Shown: positions 35,821-46,374, counted from the first letter of the stretch. The stretch: DNA of 54,808 bases from Gnetum montanum (GCA_015680685.1 MNCI01001268.1:799677-854484), one strand, 5' to 3'. Notes: generated from the letters alone by a model not told the origin. Made by a program: numbers and translations.

Positions 35821-36374
35821 ATGGACCCCTATGTAACATGAACTTCATTTCTCTTATTTGTTACTACGGGAGTTGTTGAACTTTTTTCTGACAACTTAGA
35901 GCTCTACACCTTCATGTTCCACTTGCAATATCTAGCTCTCTAATGCTCTAATTTCTATACCATTTGAATCTATCTGAACTTGAAGTGTTGAACTTAGTTG
36001 TGGGGGGTGGGCATGCATGTGAACTTTGCAACGATTTGTTAAAATTTTCTATCACCTGAAAGGTATTCTAAGGGTAAGAATGTTAAAAACCATAGGACTT
36101 ATAATGAAAAATCATTAACAATGACACTAGACATCTAATTTTTCTAACCCTCAAGCCTAAAACCATTATTTTAAGCCACATATAATGAAAAAGGAACTAG
36201 TTGCAATGGGTCATAGAAGACATAGACACTTTTTGGGGGATTTTTCTTGAAAATTTTCCTAACCCTGCAATCATATGCATTATGAGCTTAATGAATTAAG
36301 GTTATGAGTAAGGTATGAATTTATTAAGGATAATAAACATAACCTTGGCAACACCTGGTTTTCGTTGATTGTAG
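35821..36374 (+). other. E3: spacer up to ORF3
   Basis: Non-coding. Contains a third TTAGTTGTGGGGGGTGGGC purine run near 35994-36013, similar to the polypurine tracts. Ends with GTTGATTGTAG directly before the ORF3 ATG (acceptor-like AG preserved, as in E2). Confidence 0.5.
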
Positions 36375-37067
36375 ATGGTCCCAAAAAGAGGTGCTCAGGG
36401 TGAACCCTGGCAAAGAGTCGCTAAGCATCCATGTGGTGGCCACAATTAGCAAGGAGAACAAGTAGAACATGCTAAATAGGAATCCCAATCTTTCAATATC
36501 CATCAAGAGGCCCATACTATCAGGTAATCNGTCAAACAGGATCGATCAAATAGGAATGCTTTGAGTTGCATCCTCACTGCTTCAGAAGCAAATTTCATGA
36601 ATGGACCAAAGTTCATTTCCATAATAACTAGGGCCAATGTGGACTTTTTAAAAATGGTAGCACAACATTTAAGGGGCAACGTGAGACGTTGTATCTATTT
36701 GGGAGTTAGTACTTTGATTGCCTCACCTTGGGTTGATTACCTGATAGTATGGGCCTCTTGATGGATATTGAAAGATTGGGATTCCTATTTAGCATGTTCT
36801 ACTTGTTCTCCTTGCTAATTGTGGCCACCACATGGATGCTTAGCGACTCTTTGCCAGGGTTCACCCTGAGCACCTCTTTTTGGGACCATCTACAATCAAC
36901 GAAAACCAGGTGTTGCCAAGGTTATGTTTATTATCCTTAATAAATTCATACCTTACTCATAACCTTAATTCATTAAGCTCATAATGCATATGATTGCAGG
37001 GTTAGGAAAATTTTCAAGAAAAATCCCCCAAAAAGTGTCTATGTCTTCTATGACCCATTGCAACTAN
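36198..37067. repeat. Perfect inverted repeat bounded by single Ns (probable assembly error)
   Basis: Arms 36198-36529 and 36735-37066 are 332-bp reverse complements with no mismatch seen, around a 204-bp centre (36531-36734). Single Ns sit at 36530 and 37067, exactly at the ends of the block 36531-37066. The centre, when reverse-complemented, matches E1 ORF3 (about 27010-27110). So the block is most simply a contig placed in the wrong orientation that overlaps its left neighbour by 332 bp. Confidence 0.85.
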
Positions 37068-39289
37068 AGGGGCCAAGGCTGCTCACCTATTTGCTAGATC
37101 CGACCCCAAAACAAAGAGACTATGGTTGAAGCAAGCATACAAAAAAGAAGATAAATCATACCATGAGCTGACCTTGGAAACGAGAACTTACTTCAAGATA
37201 GGGACATACCACTTGTTTCCCATCAAAGGGCTCAATTGCATTTCTAGTTATGCAACTAGGAGAAGCGTCATTTTAATGGAAAATTTTTTAGTTAATCTTC
37301 CTTAGTACTATTTCACAGAAATCCAATGATGGTTCAAAGAAATGAAGTTAGGGAGACCAACACTTCCATTTCCCTATCTAATCAAAAAGCTATACAAGTG
37401 CACAAGAATCTTAAGATATACCAATGATATCCTTCGGAAGGCTTAGCATGCCTCTTTTATAGAGCTCCTTAAAACTGCAGCACTAAGAAAAACTCTAGTG
37501 AGGAGCAAGAAGCTAAAAAGGAGGTAGAACCAAGAACTAAAATGCAACAAGAGCCTGAGTAGTGCCTACAAGCATAAGCTGCACCACCACCCTACAAGAT
37601 TATAGACCGTTAATGAGCCACCTACAAAGAATCATTGAGATCGTCATATGGGGGAGCAAGGATGAGGCTAATCTCTTTTGGGTTATGGATGACAACGTCT
37701 GGTCCACCATATCAACTAATCCAATAAGGGGGGAGATCTTGATTCAGTCAGGAGGAGGGGGATCCCAATGGTCACGCCAGATTTTTAGAAACATTGGAGA
37801 CTAGAGAAGGCACCACAATCATGGTGCTACAACATGAGGATGCAATAGGCATAACAAAGGTGATCACTGATCACATCAAGAAATCATTTAATGTTCTTGT
37901 TGTGCCTCCAACTGATCTGGTAGGAACAAGAGATGCACAAATGCTAGCGAGACCTCAATGACTCCTGCAATGCATGAGGATGTACTTGATCATTTACTAC
38001 AGACAGATCAAGTGATGACCACTCTATTCGACATCCCCAATAGTGTTACTATGGCACAATCAAACCTCATCACTACAAAAGGGAAGTTGATCATGGCTAA
38101 GGTCAGGGCAAAGCATGCTAAAGCTAAGGTGAAAAGATTGCATGAAGAGCTAGCTACCCTACACGCTGAATGATGGGCTCCTACCCATTTCATCACACTA
38201 GACCAACTGGAGCAGTTTCAAATGGAGGAGCTTACTAAGCTAGAAAAGGATAGAGTAGCTGCAAAGTAAGAAAAGGAGATGGTGGTTTGGAATGCCTCCT
38301 TTGCAAGTGTGTGAACTCATGCGCATAAGAAGGCATTTAGCGCTATTCAAGAAGAAAATAAGTAGCTCGCTAAAGAGAATGCATGGTTGACCATAGTGGA
38401 AAAGCAAAAGAACATCTTGGAAGAAAGTGTCCACTAGTTGAGGGAACAACTAGTGAGGGTCAACAAGGATATGACTCAATTAGCTTGAGAAAATAGAACC
38501 CTCTCTATGGAGGAGGTATGCGCTATTCATCAAAAGACAACAATTGAGATCATCACATGGCAAAATGAGGCTAAGAAACATGAGACATTAAAAGAACAAT
38601 TCCAGGACCAAGTTAGCATGTGTAAGGAAATTAATGAGAAAGAAATCAAGATAGCCAATGCCTACATTAGGCCCTTGGAAACACAAAATTTTGAATGGCA
38701 GGCCATTTTGGATAGTTATGCCATGGTCCAACAAGTGGGAGTTAAAAATAAGGGCCTGTAGATAGAAGATTTAAAGGAATACATGGTGTTGCCTAACCTC
38801 AGATATGCAAACCTTTCCATGTTAACAACAAGTCATCCCCAAAGCAAGTTGGAGAAGTAGGTGGTGAGCACCTACACACTATATGAGAAGGAGTTTGTAG
38901 ATCAAAATGATGCTTTGCAAAAGTTACAAATGGAAAACTTAGAATTAGAGGTGGTCAAAGCTAGCTACTAGGGATAGAAAGATGTTGTCTCAAATGTAGC
39001 TTGAAGATTGACAGACTATCATGAGTTAAGGGATAAAGCTAGGACCTTTGAGGAGGAACGACAGTGATTCATGGCATGGTACGTCAAGGCAAATCAAATG
39101 TTTCCACAATTGCCATGTCCTTGGGAGGTACTGTCACCAACATACATTGGCATAGTAGCTTGGATGGTGCATGACCCAAGGATGGAGGAAGAAAAATTGT
39201 AGGCCTTGCTCAACCATTAAAAATTATAGAGGTTTGATGATAAAGGGAAGCGACCAATGGAAGAGCCGCTACCTTCGGGTACTACATGA
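36375..39289 (+). pseudogene. E3: ORF3, coiled-coil protein in env position
   Basis: Starts MVPKRGAQGEPWQR at 36375 and ends with SGTT and a TGA at 39287-39289, about 2.4 kb after removing the suspect inverted block. N-terminal globular part: TYHLFPIKGLN- and LMENFLVNLP-like segments and LPFPYLIKKLYK near 37366-37400. The C-terminal half is helical and charged, with coiled-coil character, for example MEEVCAIHQKTTIEIITWQN and EINEKEIKIANAY (38507-38680), matching E1 at 40873-41010. No transmembrane segment or signal peptide was seen. The role is unknown; the position matches the env-like or extra ORF of Athila/Tat elements. Several stops. Confidence 0.6.
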
Positions 39290-39492
39290 GCCTTCCAGTC
39301 TTATGTTGTTTTGTCTTATTTTGTAATAATGTGTTCCATTTTTGTACTACACCACTGCGACATGTGAAGAGTTAATTATTTTGTTCATTTTTGGACTTAG
39401 TTAATAATCCCACACTTGCCCAATATTTTGTAAGGGACTTGTTCCTCATTTTTTTTAACTCAAGGATGAGTTTTCATTTAGTTGTGGGGGTA
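39290..39492 (+). other. E3: 3' untranslated tail and 3' polypurine tract
   Basis: Contains GGGACTTGTTCCTC as in E2 and ends TTGTGGGGGTA (39482-39492) directly before the LTR. Confidence 0.7.
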
Positions 39493-40360
39493 TGATGAGA
39501 TGTGATTTGATAGGCCCTGACATCAGGTACACGATGTTGGGACTTCGACATCATGTCCTCGATGTTGGGGCTAATAAGCAACGTCAAATATCCAACATCA
39601 CCTCATCTAGACCTCACTTATAAATACTACACTTGGGCTTCTAGATGAGACAGTTTTTGTACATCTTAGAATAGTTAGTTTTTAGTTTCTTGTCCTTTAA
39701 GTCTATTATTCCTAGTGCATGCCTACAGTGTGATGTTTGTAATCGTACAACGCCTTTGTTCGAGTGTGATGTACTTGGACATGTTACATGATTGGCAATA
39801 AAGATCAAGATTACTTCCATCATTATAGCATCCATTTAGCTTAATATTATTATTTTAATTATTTAGTGCTTTCTTTAGTTAAACATTTCCATTTATTGTT
39901 ATTTACTGTTTCTATCATTAAGAGAAATGTGTATGCCTTAATCACGAGCATTTAAGTGGAAATACTTAGTTGCCCAGAGGTGTATCATTTGGCACAACCA
40001 ATGATGTACACTTGGTAAACCTAGAAGTAGCTCCACGAAGTCCAAGACATGTATAAATAATTAAGAGTAGCTACCATCATCATAGGCTAGTTTAGACTTT
40101 ATTTTTCATTATTCCTTAGTTAATCAATTTATCTCTTTCATCACTAGGAGTAGCATAGAATTAGGAACATCATACACCTCACTTTAGACTAAACCATATG
40201 TGAAAAAGCTACCACTAATCTAAGTGGGAAGACAGTGAATTACAATCAAAGCATAATGATCTAGATGCCACAACTAGTCCCATCTATGGAATTCGACTAG
40301 ATCATGCGTGAACACTTGTGATTCATATGGTTAAGCATAGGGGTACCTCGTCACTCATCA
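39493..40360 (+). mobile_element. E3: 3' LTR
   Basis: 868 bp, TGATGAGATGTG ... CTCATCA, partner of 28207-29075. TATA box TATAAATA near 39620-39627 inside the same CTCATCTAGA/TCTAGATGAG inverted repeat. The two LTRs look closely similar outside U3 but differ at many CpG/TpG positions within the palindrome cluster (39515-39600). Confidence 0.88.
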
Positions 40361-41728
40361 ATGAGGAAGTGTTTGACCAACTTGTGGGAACTAGAAAATT
40401 TCTTTCGGAGATCCTTGATCTCTTAGAAAACATCATTGTTGGAAGCTAAGGGTAAGCTCATCATTGCCAATGCCTAGCTTGAGGTAGCCACAACTGAAAA
40501 TTGACAGTTGGTTGCTGAAGTTGCAAAACCAAGAACTTGCTTAGCTAATCCTACCATTCTTAGCTAAGTAGCGATAAGGGATGAAGCTTTTTTATAGCTT
40601 CAAACCAAACTTAAAAATGCTAATAATGTAAAGGATATGATGGTATTTAATGCATCTCTATCAAACAATTTGGCCTACAAAACTAATAAGGACTTGTTGC
40701 AAGTTTGTAAGAAGAACATCACTCTAACTAAGGATGTTTACTACCTGTGAAATGTTGAGGCATAAAAGGATCAAATGGGTGAAATTTGTGCAGTAATAGC
40801 AAGAGTAGCTTACTAAGGTGAACATGGACCTAAGAAGGTTGGTAGCCAAAAATCAAAATCTCTTAATGGAGGAGGTTCGTGCCCTTTGCTATAAAATAGC
40901 AATTAAGGTAGCTGCTTGGAAGAACAAGGCCCTAAAATTTGAACGTGTCAAGAATCATTATAGGAACAAGGTTGGACTTCTTAGAGAGGTGAATGAAAAA
41001 GAGATTCAATTGGAAAAGGCAAAAATGAATGAGGCCCTCTAGCAAGTCCAACAAAGAGGTGATGTATGGCAATCAATCTTTGATGGATTAAGTGCCTACA
41101 ACAAATCTAAAATCCACTTAAAGGAGTTGCAAACTGAAGAGATGGTGGAGTACATGGAGCTTGCCATCCTTCACTATGCAAACTTGGCAATGCTAATAGT
41201 AGGAAGGTTGTGGTCAAAGTTAGAAAAATAGGTGGCCAACTTGTATCTCTTCTATGAGGCCAAGTTCAAGCACCATAAGAACACAAACAAAAGCTAGAAA
41301 TAGCAAATGCAAAGCTTGAAGCTCTCAAGAGCCGATTTATAGACCTACAATTGGTTACTAAGAACCTGGTCAAAAGGATGAACGACTACCAGAAACTATA
41401 GAACCTCATCATGACATTCGATATCGAATGAGAACAATGCATAGCTTGGTTTGTTAATGTCAAAAAGCCATTCCCTACAATTCCCTATTTGTGGGACATC
41501 CCCATACCATCCCACATTGGTGATGCCACATGAATTGTGTATGACCCACAAAGCAAGGAAAAGAAGATGAAGATACTATTGGATGCCTTTTGCATTATGC
41601 TAAAAGTAGTAGTTGCAATAGGATAGCCATAGCCACTACCTTAGCCTCAATCGCCACTGCCATGGGCATTGGAGGCTAGAGATGATCCTTTAGCATCCCA
41701 AGAGCCTCCACCTTGTGGTACTGTTTGA
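40361..41728 (+). pseudogene. E1: ORF3 pseudogene, 3' part
   Basis: Continuation of ORF3 after E3. Long helical, charged sequence with coiled-coil character: MNMDLRRLVAKNQNLLMEEV, then VNEKEIQLEKAKMNEAL (40818-41042), LFYEAKFKHHKN-like, MNDYQKL-like, FPTIPYLWDIPIPSHIGD-like, and a Pro-rich end with a TGA at 41726-41728. It aligns with E0 (1-386) and with the C-terminal half of E3 ORF3. Multiple stops. No catalytic motif recognised. Confidence 0.6.
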
Positions 41729-41950
41729 TCTTCACTTTGTCTTTAGCTATCAGAGGGTTTTTAGTTGTCCAGTTTTGCAAGGATGTTCAATTTTATTTTC
41801 CTAAACATCCATTTTTATAATCATTGTAAATCCATACAATTAGACACTTAGAATAGTTAGTGAGTTAGTTAATATGTGGTTCCATACCTTCCCAATTTTG
41901 TAAGAAGCTCAATCTTACTTTTGTTCATTTGAGAATGAGTTTTCACTCAT

Positions 41951-41961
41951 TCGTGGATGTA
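41951..41961 (+). promoter_or_regulatory. E1: 3' polypurine tract (decayed)
   Basis: TCGTGGATGTA directly before the LTR, a mutated form of the TTGTGGGGGTA found in E0 and E3. Confidence 0.6.
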
Positions 41962-42834
41962 TGATGAATCATAAAGTTTAAGTTGCATCAACGCATGAGT
42001 TGATGCATTGATGTAACATTTGTCTTTGCCTATATAAATGCACATATCCATCGCATTTATGGCATCGTTGAGTTAGTAGCATAACAAAGTTCTTGTAGTT
42101 TGTTTTTGCAACAGTTAGAATATTTTCTCTAAGTGCTCATAGTAGGAGTCCAAGGATTGTATGGATCCTTATTTGAGCACCAATGTACCTAGACACATTG
42201 ATGTGAAGGTAATAAAGATGAGATTCTTGAATTGGCTTACAACACTTGGNTTGAAGGTAATAAAGATGAGATTCTTGAATTGGCTTACAACACTTGGAAT
42301 AGCTTAATGTTTACTTTTATGCACTTTACTATTCATGCACTTTATATTCATGCTCTTAATTAATTAATGTATTTAATTAATACACATAAGTACAGCCACC
42401 TCGAGCATATCGTTGACGCTTGGTAATCCCAGTAGTGTTATCGCTTGGTACACCCAGTAGCTTAACACTTGGTAAACCGATAGCATTATAATGAGTTTAA
42501 GATCTATATGGAAGGTGGGCTTGGATACTTATGTTAGGAAATAGACTAAGGCATTAGATAGTTACTTAGATTAATACCCAATTAATTACTTTACTTCACA
42601 CTTAGGATAATTAGCATAAAATATAAAATTTAATATAAATCATGTGCCTTGGTTTCCACTTAATCATACACTTGCACCAATACAAGTGAAGCCAAGAAGA
42701 CAACGATCATGCCTGTAGGTCACTATCTTTACTATTGCCATTTGGAGAGCTAAAGTCCACAAAATTTGACTAGATTGCTAGTGCAACACTTGTGATTCGT
42801 ATGCTTGGACATAGGGACTACTTGCCACTCATCA
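41962..42834 (+). mobile_element. E1: 3' LTR
   Basis: 873 bp as written, TGATGAATCATA ... CTCATCA, followed by the target duplication CTCTT. It contains an N at 42250 within a 46-bp exact direct duplication. Collapsing that gives about 825 bp, close to the 821 bp of the 5' LTR. TATA box TATAAAT near 42033. Confidence 0.88.
42204..42297 (+). repeat. 46-bp direct duplication around a single N
   Basis: 42204-42249 and 42252-42297 are identical, separated by N plus one base. The partner LTR has only one copy. This is best explained as two contig ends that overlap but were not merged. Confidence 0.85.
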
Positions 42835-42839
42835 CTCTT

Positions 42840-43491
42840 CCACAACAAGAACTAAGAATTTAATACACAAGTAAGACTAGACCACACAAGCCAACACACA
42901 AAAAATTGACCTTGGAACTACAACATTGATGCACTTACTCAATGTGCTTTACCACTCTCTCGCCAAAGGTTACACATGAACTTACATGAAATCTCATTTC
43001 TCCATGGTATAAGCACAAAACGCCAACATATTTATTAAGAAAACAAGATGAACATCTAGAAAACCTTCTACAAGCTCAACTTGGAGTTCCCACATTATTT
43101 CTATTATTTTCCACCTTCTCCTCACTATTTCCCAACTTGGAACAATCAATTCTAGAAGTTTTCCCAACTATATGGATCATCTTTGGCCTCCTCGAGTCAT
43201 CTTTGGCCTTCTTAGATCATCTCTGGCAAAATTACAACTTTCAGGAGAGATGTCTCATGAATATGAGAGACATCTCCTTCATGGGTGAGATGTCTTCTCC
43301 TAGCAAAGATGTCTTCTCTAAGACATATCCTATCAATGAGAGATGTCTTCTACAAAGACTTAATTTTCAACAGAAACATCTCCTACATGCTCTAGACCTC
43401 TCCTACATATTCTAGACATCTCCACAGGGCATGAAACTTGCAAAATATGCACATAGGGCAGAACAAGGGTATTAGAAGATGTGTCCCTACA
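42840..43491 (-). mobile_element. X0: 5' LTR, part 2 (U3 side)
   Basis: Resumes the LTR interrupted by E1. On the minus strand the LTR would start TGTAGGGACACATCTTC at 43491. It contains a dense cluster of AGATGTCT/AGACATCT octamers (43248-43421) and a short tandem ATCATCTTTGGCC-type repeat (43178-43228). The short ORF at 43137-43415 has no coding character. Confidence 0.55.
43248..43421. repeat. AGATGTCT/AGACATCT cluster in the X0 LTR
   Basis: At least six copies of AGATGTCT or its reverse complement AGACATCT, plus near copies, in about 175 bp, several as inverted pairs (GAGATGTCTC ... GAGACATCTC). It lies in the U3 part, where enhancer-like repeats are common in LTRs. Confidence 0.6.
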
Positions 43492-44094
43492 TCAAGCTAT
43501 GATGTAATGCACTTTGTATTTAGTTATTTTGATCATGAACTAGCTTATATCTAATATGGATGTATAATTTTTTTTAATTAACTTTTTTGGGTTTTGGAGG
43601 TCTACCATAATAACCATCCCCCTCCCCACCACCAACCAACAAATTTGCAACTTATACAAAATAAAAACAAGTTAGTGATACATTGCTCTATTGGTTAGAG
43701 AATGCAACCTATAATTTGCAAATCATAGGTTTAATTCAAATGGGTGTCCTAATCTGATCTTAAGCTACATGAAAATTTTGTGTTAACTATATGTCCATGA
43801 GGTACATAGAGGGTGGAGTTTTGAGAAATAAATCTCTTGGATAAATAACACAAAAAATGCCATGAACAAACAAAGATAAAACAAACTTGACTGAGAGGGT
43901 AAAACTAAATTGGGTAAGTGGTAGAGAAATAGAGGAGGGATCAGTGATATTGTTTTTAGTTATCTTGTTACCTCATCTAGTAGTTGGGCTTGGTTAAAAT
44001 CATCTTATTTAAAATCATCTCGGTCAATTGATAGAGAGAGAGATATATCTATATCTCTAAGCTAGTCTAAGTGTTCACATTTTTACCACACTAA
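43492..44094. other. Intergenic, AT-rich, with one SINE-like repeat
   Basis: No coding frame. Holds the tRNA-like repeat at 43674-43760 and a short (GA)n/(TATC)n stretch near 44030-44065. Confidence 0.4.
43674..43760 (+). repeat. tRNA-derived SINE-like head
   Basis: ATTGCTCTATTGGTTAGAGA (box A region) followed by ATAGGTTTAATTCAAATGG (box B region), with tRNA-like spacing and an anticodon-arm-like CTATAATTTGCAAATCATAG. No CCA end. A tRNA pseudogene is possible, but similar heads occur nearby, so a SINE is more likely. Confidence 0.45.
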
Positions 44095-44235
44095 TTTATT
44101 ATTCATGTCTCTTTTGTACTACCTAACATTCAACACCATATAATATAGTAGACTTCATGACTATTCTATAAAATTCATCCATTATTTTACTATGATTCTT
44201 TTATTGCACTAAACAACAAGACATCAACAAGTACA
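44095..44235 (-). mobile_element. RTE-type LINE fragment
   Basis: On the minus strand it resembles the region after the RT of the LINE at 51990-53090: the plus-strand words TACCTAACATTCAACACCATA and TAAAATTCATCCATTATTTTA correspond to TGCCCAACATTCAACACTATA and TAAAATGTTCCCTTTAGTTTTA there. In RTE elements this encodes the LYGxECW segment. Only about 140 bp remain. Confidence 0.5.
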
Positions 44236-44344
44236 TCCCAAGACATTTATCCAACATGATACTTTAGAGGAATTATAAAGGAATATAATGATATCATAAA
44301 TGTAACTCAAAACAAATTTCTTTTAAAATATAACTTAATATTGC

Positions 44345-44415
44345 CACCAAAATAAACCTATAACTTGGAGTTTCCAAGTTAAGAGTCTTATCACTAAGCT
44401 ACCACCTTTCATTGG
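44345..44415 (-). repeat. tRNA-derived SINE-like head
   Basis: Minus strand: GGTGGTAGCTTAGTGATAAG (box A) and CCAAGTTATAGGTTTATTTT (box B-like). The AATTATAAAGGAATATAATG body on its 3' side (plus 44269-44290) recurs next to the repeat at 46375-46460, so the two are likely one family. Confidence 0.45.
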
Positions 44416-45799
44416 CTTACATAATACAATACTTGAGCTATTATGTTAGCTTAATATTAACACCTCTTTATCACAAGTTAATAAGATATGATATTTCTTC
44501 AATGAATTTCATTTTTTTAATAGATTTGATTTTTCTCCAGCAAATCTGATTTTTTGAGAGTTCCCCTATGGGGGATTTTATATTACATCCATGTTCTTCA
44601 ACTAATTTGGAAATTTCTACTTCAATTATTGATGTAAAATTTTTTGTTATTTCTAAAAATGTAGATTTACAAGTTTGTAAGAAAAACATTGTGACGTCTT
44701 CTTTTATTGATGTTGATTCAACTAAGACATCAAATTTTATTCTTCTTGATGATATATATGAGTCATTGGTTGTTGATTTTTCATCACAATATGTGTTTAT
44801 TCATATTCTTGTTTTTTTTTTTTTTTGCTTGTTGAGTTAGGCAATGTTTTGCTGGTGAAATGTGCCCTAGGTATAGGGTCTTTTATACATAAGCATGCAT
44901 TGTTGATCATTTGGGCTCTAAATTTTGATGTCAAATTTGAAAAATATGCTAAAGTTCCATGTTTGAGTTATATAATATTCCATTAATACTTGAGAAAGCT
45001 AAGTAGGAAATTATTAGTCATCTTAATCCTATTAAACATATGGAGTTTATTTTTATGACTTTTGATTTTTATAGACATTTTTTTTTAAAATGAACTTTCT
45101 CAATCATAAAAAGAGTTTGATATTATAAGCAAGAGCAAAGACTTATATTCAGCCAATTATATTGTACAATCTTCCTAATTCTTGCAACTTTTTCCATTGT
45201 GAAGGACATTTTTTTAATGCTTATTCTTTCTACTCAAGACAAAAGATTCTAAAGAAAAGGAAAAATATGTTGAAGTTGAATATAGAAAAAAATAATATGA
45301 AGTTAAAGATATGAAAATCAAGTTAATGTCAACAATAAGAATAATCAAATGGTAATAAAGAATCTAGAGAAGAGAAAAGCTCTTATGTATAATTTTATTG
45401 CTACTAGAGAAAGTATTAAGCAACCTAGACATGTAAGACAATTTTTTCTTTATGTAACATGAATACTCTTAACTCAAAGATTAAAACTAGTGTTGACAAG
45501 AAGGTTATAGTTGATTGTGAAGATTCTTGGTGTAAGATTAGTAACAAGTGATGAGGCGAAGATCTTCTACAGGTAATACCACTTTCCTGCTTTGATACAA
45601 ATATTGGTATTAAACCATAGCTCTCTATCTTAAATCCTTTTGTTATTTTAAGTTCAAGCATAGATATTGAAAAGTGATGTAAATTTTGTTAGAATTGAGA
45701 CCTTCCTCCCTACTAAAAATTTAATTTTCTTCACTTATTTCTTTTTTTAAAGTATCAATTGTAAGGTTGCGAGCATGAGTAGATAGTTCTAAAATTAGA

Positions 45800-45965
45800 A
45801 AGTTTAAACAATGAGGTCTTAACCTAGTGGTCTGGGTCTTGGTGGGTTTCAACACTCCCATAAAATCAGAAAGTTTTTTCTCTATATATAATGATGTCTA
45901 CTTAGTGTCAATCTTGCGATGTACTCTAAATTATCTTTGTTCATTATCAATATTTGTTTGGGGTG
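45800..45965 (+). repeat. tRNA-derived SINE-like repeat
   Basis: TCTTAACCTAGTGGTCTGGG (box A region) then GGTGGGTTTCAACACTCC (box B region), followed by an about 100-bp body ending in the ATTATCAATATTTG region. Boundaries are approximate. Confidence 0.4.
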
Positions 45966-46374
45966 CCTAACACCTTAATATAAACACCTCTTTGCATATA
46001 CCAACCTAAGGCATGTCCTAGGTGAAGCCTTACCTCATGCTATCTTGTAAAAGTATAGAGGAAATTTCCCCTATGTTGATAAAGTATCATGTTGGCTAAC
46101 TGTCTTGGGATGTAACTATATTCAAACTATTTGATAATATCACACCCCTCCCAAAAAAATAAAACTAAAAATAAAGAAAAAGCAAGGTATCTTTATCATC
46201 CAATAAGAAGAGGATGCTATAGCAAACCCCTTGGACAAAACATAGTTCAATTCAATAGTTAGCAACTCCATTAGCAAAGATGTTAGAGGGGTGTTGAAAC
46301 CTAAAACAAGTTGACTATAAATATACCCAAAGATATATAGCCTACATGATAGTTTAAAAAAATTATAAATGAAT

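Larger units (their letters stand above)
28207..40360 (+). mobile_element. E3: gag plus ORF3 LTR element without pol, nested in E1
   Basis: 12,154-bp element with LTRs 28207-29075 and 39493-40360 and a perfect target duplication ATGAG (28202-28206 and 40361-40365). It contains a PBS, a long gag frame (29200-34372, split by a 2.7-kb insertion), an internal polypurine tract, a spacer, ORF3 (36375-39289) and a 3' polypurine tract. No protease, RT, RNase H or integrase remnant was found between gag and the internal polypurine tract, so it appears to be a non-autonomous form rather than a deleted copy with pol debris. Confidence 0.88.
7697..42834 (+). mobile_element. E1: composite Athila-like LTR retrotransposon with nested insertions
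   Basis: One insertion event of a Ty3/gypsy element of the Athila/Tat-like branch, bounded by related LTRs (7697-8517 and 41962-42834) and by a perfect 5-bp target duplication CTCTT at 7692-7696 and 42835-42839. Removing the nested elements E2 (15508-25404) and E3 (28207-40360) leaves about 13.1 kb: LTR, tRNA-Asp PBS, gag, protease, RT, RNase H, integrase, internal polypurine tract, spacer, ORF3, 3' polypurine tract, LTR. All ORFs are broken, so E1 is a dead copy and the oldest of the three by nesting order. Confidence 0.88.

Noticed and set aside
36324-36940. Two identical 63-residue peptides on opposite strands (36324-36515 minus and 36749-36940 plus), hydrophobic, looking like a membrane protein
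   Set aside because: They are the two arms of the perfect inverted repeat bounded by Ns. The true coding strand in the left arm is the plus strand (ORF3 start), so the peptide is antisense and duplicated by assembly.
43674-43760. A functional tRNA gene
   Set aside because: The acceptor stem does not pair, box B is degenerate and similar heads recur nearby, so a SINE or pseudogene is more likely.
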